The translations under genes were made by a program, and so were the position numbers. A stretch of 64,000 bases of DNA, from positions 434,001-498,000 of the forward strand of contig CAWAPS010000007.1 of NCBI GenBank assembly GCA_963783945.1. The letters are read 5' to 3'. The notes under the pieces were generated by a model. The model searched no databases, was not told the DNA's origin, and saw only the letters and a program-made list of their open reading frames with translations. This DNA comes from CAWAPS01 sp963783945 (GTDB taxonomy: Bacteria > Actinomycetota > Acidimicrobiia > Acidimicrobiales > Palsa-688). Positions 56,128-63,835 of the stretch are shown piece after piece. Position 1 is the stretch's first letter; the number at the start of each line of letters is the position of its first letter.

Positions 56128-57326
56128 CGGCCAACCCTTCGACTCCGGCTCGGCGACCGCGGCGCAGAGGGAGTGGGGGCGTCTTTGCCGTTCGCGACTC
56201 CGTTTGGCGCGTCGATGTTGAAATCGCCCGCGATCCCGTCAGCGGAAGACGGCGCAGGATATCGAGGTACGTGCACGGCACACAGGAGGACGCAGAGGTG
56301 GCCTTGGCGCGCCTGCGGGTCGCCGATCATGAGAAACGCTTGCCGAGCGGCGGAACCAACGCTCGCTCGGTACGTGCGGCCTTCCAGCTGTACCTCCAGG
56401 CGGTCGACAGCGGGCTGATCGAGTTGGCGCCGGCGACGGTGGTCACCACTCGTTCCGCGGCCAAACGCATGTGCTCGACGGAGCTTGTCGACGGGAGGAC
56501 GTTTGGCGACATCCGACTCTCCCGGCTGACGTGGAGCGACATCGAACTTCTGTACGCAGCGATGCGGGCGGGCGGTCACGGCCAGGCTTGGGTCCGCCGG
56601 TGTGCCACCGTGCTTACCCGCGCTTTGGAACTGGCCCGGAAGCGGGGGCTGATCGACGCGAATCCATCGAAGGACGCGGCCCGGCCTCGCACCGTGCGGT
56701 CAAAGCCATTCGCCCCAACGGCAGCCGAGGTACGGCAACTTCTGGCCGCAGCGGCCAAACGAGATGCTGAGGCCACGGACGCGGCGGTCGTGCTGGCGAG
56801 CACCGGGGTCCGTAAAGGCGAGTTGCTCGCCACTCGCTGGGCCGATGTTGACTTGGACGGGACTGAGATGCATATCTCAGCTGCGATTTCAGATGGCGGG
56901 CGCGGAGTGGGGGTTGTCCGCAAATCGACGAAGCGATCCGATTGGCGGGATGTCCCGCTCACCGCAACCGCCGTGGCCGCGCTCAGGCGGCAAGCGGCTC
57001 GCCGCTACGAGCTGATCGGCGTCGAGCCGGCGGGATCGGAGTACGTCTTCCCCGCTGGTATCAACGGCACTGTGCCGATGCGGCCGGATGCGTTGAGCAA
57101 TCGCTGGGCGGCCGCCCGGGGAGCTTCCGAGCTCAAGCTCCAGCACCTCCGCCATTACGCGGCGACCGCAATGCTCGACGCCGGCGAGTCCTACCGCACG
57201 GTCGCCGACATTCTCGGTAACAGCGAGTCCACCCTCCGGCTTCATTACGACGGCCGTACTGACGTCGGCAAGCGAAGGGCGATCGCGGCGCTGGAACTCG
57301 GATCACCCGACCGTGGTGACGGTTGA
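56124..57326 (+). CDS. int: Tyrosine-type integrase of the tRNA-Gly element
   Basis: 400 residues. An N-terminal arm-binding domain (about 20-70), a core-binding SAM-like domain (about 85-185; APATVVTTRSAAKRMCSTEL) and a C-terminal catalytic domain. Catalytic R230 (STGVRKGELLATRW), candidate K267 or K270, R343 (QHLRHYAATAML) and nucleophile Y375 (LRLHYDGR) are present. The His of HxxR is Gln340 and the His/Trp of the LGH motif is Asn366 (ADILGNSEST), which is unusual. It integrates at the adjacent tRNA-Gly. The start is a GTG overlapping the upstream stop. Confidence 0.9.
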   Translation: MTANPSTPARRPRRRGSGGVFAVRDSVWRVDVEIARDPVSGRRRRISRYVHGTQEDAEVALARLRVADHEKRLPSGGTNARSVRAAFQLYLQAVDSGLIELAPATVVTTRSAAKRMCSTELVDGRTFGDIRLSRLTWSDIELLYAAMRAGGHGQAWVRRCATVLTRALELARKRGLIDANPSKDAARPRTVRSKPFAPTAAEVRQLLAAAAKRDAEATDAAVVLASTGVRKGELLATRWADVDLDGTEMHISAAISDGGRGVGVVRKSTKRSDWRDVPLTATAVAALRRQAARRYELIGVEPAGSEYVFPAGINGTVPMRPDALSNRWAAARGASELKLQHLRHYAATAMLDAGESYRTVADILGNSESTLRLHYDGRTDVGKRRAIAALELGSPDRGDG

Positions 57327-57891
57327 AGTGCACAGGCATTGGGAGCGCTGTCTTAGTCGCCGCGCCCCGGTGTTGGGGCGGCCCCTTAGCCAAGATGCAC
57401 CGAGGCCAACCAATCGCGCCCCTGGAAGGAGCTCCATTCCATGACCGGCGGCGGTAAGGCAACGAGGCGGCCCGACGGTTCGACGATCTCCGGGGGCTGC
57501 CTTTGACTCCGATCGACGACGGCCTGACCGAAGAGGAGCGACTTAAGGTGTGGGCCGCGTGGGACGCCTAATGGGATCGGTTGCCCGCCGTTGAGATGGA
57601 CGTGAGCGCGGCTGAGACGCTCGCTGAGGCTCGCGCCTTCGGTGAGGCCTGAGCCTGCCTGCTCCTGCGGCCGTTGTTATTGATCCCGGGCGCGTGGTCG
57701 CTGATGCGGCAAGGTTGACCACTCGTGCGCCAGCCGTCGTCGTGTTCCTCACCCGGTTCCCCGACGCTGTCGGATGCGGGCGCGAACCGGGTACCCCACG
57801 CGATGCCCCACTGGGCTTCCCCACGATGTTCGTGCCGCGGTTAGCGGCTAAGGAATAGTGGGGGGATGGTCGCAGGCAGCCTCTACCCTAG
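57327..57891. other. Region without an intact gene, degraded coding sequence
   Basis: About 565 bases after the integrase. A ribosome binding site and ATG at 57441 open a frame that is broken (see the adjacent remnant). From about 57660 to 57860 a frame with coding-like composition (PAVVIDPGRVVADAARLTT) has a frame break and no start. Nothing else is supported. Confidence 0.45.
57441..57652 (+). pseudogene. Small broken gene of unknown function
   Basis: GGAAGGAGCT (57424-57433) precedes an ATG giving MTGGGKATRRPDG and a TGA at 57504. In the next frame the sequence continues sensibly: FDDLRGLPLTPIDDGLTEEE, RLKVWAAWDA, then a TAA at 57569, then WDRLPAVEMDVSAAETLAEA and a TGA at 57650. One frame shift and one in-frame stop thus break a reading frame of about 70 residues. 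It might be an antitoxin-size protein; no family recognised. Confidence 0.35.
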
Positions 57892-58134
57892 ATGATGATG
57901 TCCAGCGTGCATCTTCCCGACGAGCTGGTCGACCGACTCGCGGCGGAGGCGACCCGTCGCGGCATCAGCGTGGACGAGCTGGCCGCTGAAGCCCTCTCAG
58001 CTCGTTTCCCCGAGGAGCACCCTGAGAACGTAACGCGGCGGCGTTTGGCCTTCGTCGCGTTCGGCGCTTCCGGCCAGTCTCGTGGCGGTGCTGAGGCTGA
58101 CGAGCTGTTGGCCGAGGGTTTCGGGCAAGAGTGA
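57892..58134 (+). CDS. Ribbon-helix-helix antitoxin-like protein
   Basis: 80 residues. VHLPDELVDRLAAEATRRGI and SVDELAAEALSARFPEE form a CopG/VapB-type ribbon-helix-helix; the acidic C-terminal tail (GAEADELLAEGFGQE) looks like a toxin-binding region. VapB-type antitoxins repress their own operon and neutralise a PIN ribonuclease. Right after the stop a GTG opens with VLLVD, the usual start of a PIN toxin, but homology is lost at once. Starts: ATG 57892, 57895 or 57898. Confidence 0.65.
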   Translation: MMMSSVHLPDELVDRLAAEATRRGISVDELAAEALSARFPEEHPENVTRRRLAFVAFGASGQSRGGAEADELLAEGFGQE

Positions 58135-58291
58135 GTGCTGCTGGTCGATCGCGGACACCGACGACGCCCTGGGCCAGTACGTCGACGTCGTGGGCGCTGT
58201 TTGGAAACTCGTCGCTGTCTTCGACGTGGGCGGGCGGAGGGTGCCGATCCGTCTCGGCGGCCCCAACGACGAGCCGACCGTCCAGACCGAG
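58135..58291 (+). pseudogene. Possible truncated PIN-toxin start, otherwise unexplained gap
   Basis: GTGCTGCTGGTCGAT codes VLLVD directly after the antitoxin stop, and one frame on reads IADTDDALGQ, both reminiscent of a VapC N-terminus. No catalytic acidic residues of a complete PIN domain follow, and the sequence then meets the 3' end of the XRE gene on the other strand. I infer loss of the toxin; the call is weak. Confidence 0.25.
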
Positions 58292-59011
58292 TCAGTGCCG
58301 CTGCTGCTTCGCGGGCTTGCTCGCCGATTCGGGCGGGTACTGGTAATCGGGGTCGTTGAGTCGTTCTGCGACGAGGCCTCGGACGCCAACTTGGCGGAGG
58401 TGGTCGAAGAAGGTGCCGATCTCTTCGGCGGCGCGGTCGACGTCGTCGGTGTATTGGTCGAGGAGGGCGAGGAGGAGTTGCTTGCGCCGCTCGCGGTAGC
58501 TGGTTTGGCGGGCTCGGCTGGGCCGGCCGGTTAGGTTCTCGATGGTCCGGTCGACTTCGGTTGGTTCGTCGATGCCGAGTTGCCGGAGCCGGTCGTAGAC
58601 GGGCTCGAGCTGGTCTTCTCTGCCGAAGACGATGCCGTAGAGCTCGCTGACGATGTTCGTGGTGTGATGCAGATTGCGGCGGTCGCGGGGCGGGGGGAGG
58701 AAAAACCACAGGAGAGGGAGGTCGAAGGCGAGGGCGAAGGCGAGGATTTCGTGGGCGTCGAACTCCCGGTGGCGGTCGCCTTCGTAGGCGCGTTCGATGG
58801 CGGAGATGCTCGCTTGGGGGAGGCGCTGGCCGAGGAGCCCTTCGAGGGCTCGTGCCGTGTCGTCCTGCGTCCAGCCGCGTAGTTCTCGGGCGGCGCGGAA
58901 GTTGTAGGCGACAATCTCGTTGAGGTCGGCCTGGCCGGGGCGGCGGCCAAGGTCGGGAGGTTTGGCGTCGGTGGGTTTGGCGTCCGTGGGTGTCCGTCTG
59001 CGTCCGACCAT
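58292..59011 (-). CDS. XRE-family helix-turn-helix regulator
   Basis: 239 residues from the ATG at 59011. The HTH covers about 35-95 (AYNFRAARELRGWTQDDTAR, QASISAIERAYEGDRHREFD) and continues into AHEILAFALAFDLPLLWFFL, a common phage/ICE regulator layout. The C-terminal ~110 residues are charged helices (YRERRKQLLLALLDQYTDDV). It is divergent from the excisionase-like gene across a 105-base, AT-rich region, so it probably controls that promoter and the element's state. Confidence 0.8.
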   Translation of the reverse strand: MVGRRRTPTDAKPTDAKPPDLGRRPGQADLNEIVAYNFRAARELRGWTQDDTARALEGLLGQRLPQASISAIERAYEGDRHREFDAHEILAFALAFDLPLLWFFLPPPRDRRNLHHTTNIVSELYGIVFGREDQLEPVYDRLRQLGIDEPTEVDRTIENLTGRPSRARQTSYRERRKQLLLALLDQYTDDVDRAAEEIGTFFDHLRQVGVRGLVAERLNDPDYQYPPESASKPAKQQRH

Positions 59012-59051
59012 GCGCTGGAGCTTAGCTATTGCGTACCGATTATTGAAGTAT

Positions 59052-59080
59052 TTCCGATGGACACTCCTATCTGTTATAAT
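59052..59080 (+). promoter_or_regulatory. Promoter of the excisionase-like gene
   Basis: A perfect TATAAT -10 lies at 59075-59080 with a weak -35 (TTCCGA, 59052-59057) 17 bases upstream, in an AT-rich block that stands out from the GC-rich surroundings. Transcription would start near 59087. A weak -35 fits a promoter that is regulated by the divergent XRE protein. Confidence 0.6.
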
Positions 59081-59116
59081 CCCAACGTTGTGGTTCCACA
59101 TCCGGGAGGTGCTGTG

Positions 59117-59344
59117 GTGAGGACTGGAGAGGCTGCGTTCCTGCGGGTACGGGAAGCGGCGGTGGTGTTGGGGATCTCGAACTCCGCGGCCTACGAGCTG
59201 GCCAACGCCTGGCTCGCCACCGACGGCCAGACCGGACTGCCCGCGGTGCGTATGGGCCGCCGCATCCTGATCCCTCGGGCCGCGATCGACCGGCTGGCCG
59301 CCGTGGGCGGCAACAACGGCCACCCAATCGGGGCGGCTGGCTGA
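59117..59344 (+). CDS. Excisionase-like (HTH_17/MerR-type) DNA-binding protein
   Basis: 75 residues from the GTG at 59117, six bases after GGGAGGT (59104-59110). FLRVREAAVVLGISNSAAYE is a winged-helix excisionase/BldC-type DNA-binding start; GLPAVRMGRRILIPRAAIDR is the wing and final helix. Such proteins steer excision or switch element genes on. It sits between the XRE regulator and the transfer genes, so control of mobilisation is likely (inference). Confidence 0.8.
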   Translation: MRTGEAAFLRVREAAVVLGISNSAAYELANAWLATDGQTGLPAVRMGRRILIPRAAIDRLAAVGGNNGHPIGAAG

Positions 59345-59351
59345 CCCGCCG

Positions 59352-59861
59352 GTGGGCGTTTCCGACAGCAACGAGGACGCCGCTGTCGTGGTTTCGGCGG
59401 CGAGCCGGACCCTGCGCCGGCAGCTGCGGGCCCTGGCCTGGATGACTTTGGAGGAGGTCGCCCTGGACGCCGTCGCCGAAGACGACCGCCTGGTGGCCCG
59501 GACCTCGGCTCGACAGGTCGCGGAGCGACTCGGGGTCGATCCCGGCACCGCCGCCGGGGCTCTGCGGGTCCTCCGTGACCGGGGTTTGCTGGTGCTCGAA
59601 CGCGAGCAGGGACCTGCGGGCCGCTTCGGCCTGTCCGTCTACGTCCTCGGCCCGCTGGCGGGGCTCGCCGTCGTCCCACCGCGTGCGGGCCGCCCACACG
59701 TGGCATCGCCATCGTTGGGGAAGCCGCACGTGGACAGTGCTGATCGTCGGGGTATGGCCCGGCCACCCGCGGACGAACCACACACGGACGGGCCACCTCC
59801 GCCTCCGTCTCTGCGGTGCCCCGGCTCGGAGACGCTTGACCTTCGGAGGGCGTCTTCGTGA
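59352..59861 (+). CDS. Winged-helix-like protein upstream of relaxase
   Basis: 169 residues. The middle reads as a winged helix: LVARTSARQVAERLGVDPGT, AAGALRVLRDRGLLVLEREQ. The C-terminal ~60 residues are Pro/His/Asp-rich and low in complexity. Proteins of this layout sit just before MobF relaxase genes in actinobacterial elements, suggesting a transfer-regulation role (inference). The GTG start is 8 bases after the excisionase-like stop. Confidence 0.65.
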   Translation: MGVSDSNEDAAVVVSAASRTLRRQLRALAWMTLEEVALDAVAEDDRLVARTSARQVAERLGVDPGTAAGALRVLRDRGLLVLEREQGPAGRFGLSVYVLGPLAGLAVVPPRAGRPHVASPSLGKPHVDSADRRGMARPPADEPHTDGPPPPPSLRCPGSETLDLRRASS

Positions 59862-59895
59862 GCGCGCTGCGGTTGCCTCCCCCGAGGGGTGGCAA

Positions 59896-59994
59896 GTGTC
59901 TGTGCCTGGTTGGCCTGCTGTGGTGGAGAGGTGGATCGTTGCTGGGCTGTTGGCGTTGGGCGTGTTGGCGTTGGGGTGTTGGTCGTGGTGGTGA
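59896..59994 (+). CDS. Possible one-helix membrane peptide
   Basis: 32 residues from a GTG at 59896 with GAGGGG upstream: VPGWPAVVERWIVAGLLALG then VLALGCWSWW. A single hydrophobic helix with Trp at both ends. It lies directly before the relaxase start. It is too short for homology to decide; composition and position are the only support. Confidence 0.4.
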   Translation: MSVPGWPAVVERWIVAGLLALGVLALGCWSWW

Positions 59995-60016
59995 ATGGCG
60001 TTGGGGGTGGTGGCGG

Positions 60017-60569
60017 GTGTTGACGGTGACGGGGTTGTCGAATGCGGAGTATTTGATTTCGTCGGTGGCGTTGAGCGTCGATGAGTACTACGCGGGGGTG
60101 GGGGAGTCGCCGGGGGTGTGGGCGGGCCGGTGGGCGGAGGGTTTGGGGCTGTCGGGGGTGGTGGAGGCCGACCAGTTGCGGGCCTTGGTGGAGGGGAAGC
60201 ATCCGACATGCGGGTGTCGATCTTTTGGCCGGGTGTCGGCCCCGTTCGGTGCTGGCGTTCGATCTGACGTTCTCGGCTCCGAAGAGCGTGTCGTTGTTGT
60301 GGGCGCTTGGTTCGGGGCCGGTGGCCGAGGTGGTGGCCGCGGCGCACCGGGAGGCGGCGGAGGTGGCGTTGGGGTTTTTGGAGGAGCGGGCTGCGCTGGC
60401 CCGGGTGCAGTCGCAGGGGGTGCGCCGGCGGGTGGGCACTGGGGGTTGGGTGGTGGCGGGGTTCGTGCATCGGACGAGCCGGGAGGGTGATCCTTGTCCG
60501 CACGATCATGTGCTGCTGGCCAACGTGGTCGAGATCGCGACAACCAGGGCGGGTGCCAGGCCCGGATAA
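60017..60569 (+). pseudogene. MobF relaxase, 5' fragment with frameshift
   Basis: The relaxase N-terminus is clear: VLTVTGLSNAEYLISSVALS, VDEYYAGVGESPGVWAGRW (catalytic Tyr pair), and after a frame change at about 60210, FDLTFSAPKSVSLLWALGSG, FVHRTSREGDPCPHDHVLLA with the metal-binding His motif. It then ends abruptly (ATTRAGARPG, stop at 60567). Removing one T near 60210 restores the frame. Third codon positions favour G and T more than in flanking genes. MobF relaxases nick the transfer origin and carry the strand during conjugation. Confidence 0.75.
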
Positions 60570-60745
60570 CGGCGTTGTAGGCCGGAGCACTTGGACGCGG
60601 CGACCACGCTCGCCGGGGCGGCCGCTGCCCGAGTGGCGGTCGAGATGGCGGTGGCCCGGTGAGTTATCGGCGTGATGTCTATTCGGATAGCCTTCGCTGC
60701 TGGGAGGCGGTCGCTTTGGTAGCCAGTACCAACGAGGAGGTGGTG

Positions 60746-61511
60746 ATGTCCGATTACGCATGGTCGGAGGCTGACGCGGCGAGTAAACGAAGGCTGGCGG
60801 CCATCGCTGCCCCCTTGGACCCGGGCACGATCGGACTCTTTAACACGATTGGTGTCAGCGAGGGCTGGCGGTGCGCCGAGGTCGGAGCAGGTGTCGGGAC
60901 CGTCGCTCGCTGGCTGGGCGAACGAGTCGGGTCGTTGGGGCATGTGCTGGCCACCGACGTTGACACTCGCTGGATGGCGGATCTTTCATCCCCTGGATCG
61001 AGGTCCGAGAGCAGAACATCACCGAGGAGGCCCCTGGCGACGGCGGCTTTGATCTTGTTCACGCCCGATCAGTCCTGACCCACCTGGGCGAGCCCGAACG
61101 TGCCATAGATCACATGGTGGGCGCATTGCGGCCCGGCGGTTGGATTCTGCTCGAGGAGCCTGACCAGGGACCGCCCATGGGCCGTGCTATCCCCGAGGAG
61201 CCAGCCTTGGAGCGAATCGCGGAGGGCCTGCGGATGCTGACCGAGAAGGGTGGAGGGGACGCTGATTTCGGTAGGCGCCCCCCGTACTTCTCCGCGACGG
61301 TGGGTATACCGAGTTGGGCGTTGATGTTCGCATTGCGCGTATGCCGTCAGAGGTGTTATTGAGCACGCTGGAGGCGTCGAGCGGGATGCTGGTTTCGTTG
61401 GAGATTCTCACCGAGGGCGACCTCAATACGGCACGGATCTACTGCGAGAATCCCCTCAACGTGGTGTACGGACCGATCTTTGTCGCCGCTTGGGGTCGCA
61501 AACCCGTCTGA
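60746..61511 (+). pseudogene. SAM-dependent methyltransferase, two frame breaks
   Basis: GAGGAGG (60734-60740) precedes the ATG. Three frames join to a class I methyltransferase of about 255 residues: GWRCAEVGAGVGTVARWLGE (SAM motif I), HVLATDVDTRWMADLSSP, then IEVREQNITEEAPGDGGFDL, VGALRPGGWILLEEPDQGPP, then VDVRIARMPSEVLLSTLEAS and VVYGPIFVAAWGRKPV. The breaks fall near a run of C at about 60990 and near 61295; adding one base at each restores the frame. Substrate unknown. About 70 bases before it a ~25-codon tail of another gene (LDAATTLAGAAAARVAVEMA) remains. Confidence 0.7.
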
Positions 61512-61627
61512 GCCACCGCGGAGTTTCAACGTGGCGCGCGGGTTACGGAATGTTGGCTCTCTTCAACCCGTGGTTAGGTGGTGAGTAACCTCGTCAGCGG
61601 GACGTTTTCGACCGTCTGTTCCGGTTA

Positions 61628-63835
61628 GTGTGCTTTAATCCGGGTTTCGGTGATCCGCAGTTGCATTCGCATTTTTTGGTGTCGAACCTGGTGCAGCGGG
61701 CGGGCGATGGCCGCCATGTGGCTTTCGATGCGGGGCCGTTGTTCGAGTGGGCCAGGGCGGCCGGGTCGGTCTACCAGAATCACCTGCAGCGAACCCTGTC
61801 GAGGGAGTTGGCGGTGGTGTGGGGGCCGGATAGGAACAACACCCGGGAGATGGAGGGCTTCACCCGCGCCCAGCTGCGGGCGTTCTCCAAGCGCAGCGCC
61901 CAGATCGAGGCCGAGCTCGAAGCAAAGGGGGCGGTGTATGAGTCGCCGGCGTTGCGCATGCAGGCCGATGATGAGGCGTCGTTGGCGACCAGGACGGGCA
62001 AGGATCACTCGCTCACTCCTTCGCTGCTGGCCGGGCGGTGGCAGCGCGAGGCGGAGCAGGTCGGGCTGTCCGCCGGGGTCGACCTAGAGGAAAGGTTGTG
62101 TCGGGGTGGTCCACGGTTGGCGCGGCCCGGCTGGGAGGAGGTCACCGCGGCTCTGGTCGATCCGGAGGTCGGGTTGTGCTCGAGGTCGGCACGCTTCACC
62201 CGGGCGGATGTGGTTGAGCATGTCTGCGCCATGTCGGGGGGCCGGCTGTCGGTGGAGGAGATCACTGCCATGGCCGACCGGTTCGTCGACTCCGACCTGG
62301 CGGTTCGCCTGACCCCGGACCCTGAGGCGGGCCGGCGGCGATCCGCTGAATGGTCGACCGCGGCGCATCGGGGCCTGGAGGACCGCACACTGGCTTTGAT
62401 GGACACCCTGGCGTCCCGGTCCGGCCCGGTCATCAGCGAGGCGGCGGTGGAGGCGGCCTTGGGGGCGGCGCCGGGGTTGGGGGAGGATCAGGTGGCGGCG
62501 GTGCGGGTGCTGGCCGGTGAGGGTGGCAGTCTGCGGGCGGTGCTGTCGCCGGCCGGGTATGGCAAGACGACGATGTTGCACACCGCGGCCGAAGCGGCCG
62601 GCGCTGACGGTCAACTGGTGGTGGCGGTGGCTACCACGGCCAAGGCGGTGGCGGAGCTGGCCGGCGCCGGCCTGGACGCCAAGACGATCGCCCGGCTGCG
62701 CATCGACCTGACCGACGGGCCTTTGGCGGCCGGGACGGTAATGGTGCTCGATGAGATCTCCCAGACCCCTACCGCCGAGGTCGAGGCTGTGCTGGCGGCG
62801 GTGGACGCCTGCCCGGGCGGGTCGATCTGGGTGCTGGGCGATCCCCGCCAATCGCAGCCGGTGGGGGCGGGCGGAGCCGCCGACCACATCGAACAGCTCG
62901 CCACCGCTGGCCTGATTGCGTGGGCCCGGCTGACGGTCAATCGCCGCCAGGTCGACGCCGCCGACCGCGAAGCCCTGGACCTGCTGCGCCGCGGCGATCC
63001 TGGCGGATCCCAAGCTTTGCGGGCCGGGCAGGGGTGGGAGCACGAGCACGCCAGCCCGGCCCAAACCCGCCAGGCCATGGCGGAGGCGGTCTGTGCCGAC
63101 ATCGACCGTTACGGCGCCGAGCAGGTGGCGGCGCTCGTTGTGTCTCACAGCGACGGCGAGGATCTCGCCGACCGCATCCGGGCCCGCCTGGCAGACAACG
63201 ACGCCTTGACCGGGCCGACCATGACCGGCCCCGGCTGGACCGGCGATCGCGAGTATCGGGCCGGGGACCGGGTGCTGCTGCACGCCCGGTGTGGCCCGTC
63301 GGGCAGCCGGCTGGTCAACGGCACCACGGCAACGGTCACCGGGGTAGGCACCGATGGGCTGACCGTTCGCCTCGACAGGGGCGGCGGTGGGGAGGCGCTG
63401 CTTCCGGCCGCCTTCGTGAGCGGCGTGAGAAAGGACGGCGCACCCAACCTGTCCCACTCGTGGGCCCGGACCGTCGACGGGGCTCAGGGCGGCACCTGGG
63501 AGGCCTGCCATCTGCTGGGCAGCTGGCGCCTGGACGCCTACCGTGGTTATACCGGCCAGTCCCGCTCGCGCCGGCCCACCCACACCTGGAACACCGCCCG
63601 GGTGACGGTGGTCGATCACGGCGGGATCCTGGCCGATCAGCGTGACGGGGCCGGGCAGGTAGCCGACGCCCAGGCCCGCCAGCCCGATCCGTCTCTGGCC
63701 GCCCGCAGCGACCCGTGGGTGGTTGACCGCCAGCTCCGCCAGCTCATCGCCGAGCACGAAGGTAGTTCCCGGCCGGCCCGCCAACGTCCAAGAGGCGCTG
63801 GCTGTCGCCACCGACGAGATGTCATCGGCGCGTAG
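61628..63835 (+). CDS. MobF/TraA-type relaxase-helicase, 5'-truncated
   Basis: 735 residues. It starts within relaxase motif III (FGDPQLHSHFLVSNLVQ, His triad), then FDAGPLFEWARAAGSVYQNH and WGPDRNNTREMEGFTRAQLR. The helicase domain follows: Walker A SPAGYGKTTML (about 305-315), Walker B VMVLDEISQT, WVLGDPRQSQPVGAGG, and SWARTVDGAQGGTWEACHLL. The catalytic Tyr region is absent; a similar region sits 1 kb upstream in another fragment. At about 63762 the frame shifts into an Arg-rich end and stops; homology goes on in the next frame. It is unlikely to be functional as it stands. Confidence 0.8.
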   Translation: MCFNPGFGDPQLHSHFLVSNLVQRAGDGRHVAFDAGPLFEWARAAGSVYQNHLQRTLSRELAVVWGPDRNNTREMEGFTRAQLRAFSKRSAQIEAELEAKGAVYESPALRMQADDEASLATRTGKDHSLTPSLLAGRWQREAEQVGLSAGVDLEERLCRGGPRLARPGWEEVTAALVDPEVGLCSRSARFTRADVVEHVCAMSGGRLSVEEITAMADRFVDSDLAVRLTPDPEAGRRRSAEWSTAAHRGLEDRTLALMDTLASRSGPVISEAAVEAALGAAPGLGEDQVAAVRVLAGEGGSLRAVLSPAGYGKTTMLHTAAEAAGADGQLVVAVATTAKAVAELAGAGLDAKTIARLRIDLTDGPLAAGTVMVLDEISQTPTAEVEAVLAAVDACPGGSIWVLGDPRQSQPVGAGGAADHIEQLATAGLIAWARLTVNRRQVDAADREALDLLRRGDPGGSQALRAGQGWEHEHASPAQTRQAMAEAVCADIDRYGAEQVAALVVSHSDGEDLADRIRARLADNDALTGPTMTGPGWTGDREYRAGDRVLLHARCGPSGSRLVNGTTATVTGVGTDGLTVRLDRGGGGEALLPAAFVSGVRKDGAPNLSHSWARTVDGAQGGTWEACHLLGSWRLDAYRGYTGQSRSRRPTHTWNTARVTVVDHGGILADQRDGAGQVADAQARQPDPSLAARSDPWVVDRQLRQLIAEHEGSSRPARQRPRGAGCRHRRDVIGA

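Noticed and set aside
60570..61627. Insertion sequence or transposon between the relaxase pieces
   Set aside because: I find no transposase frame, terminal inverted repeats or target-site duplication; only a broken methyltransferase and a short gene tail are present.
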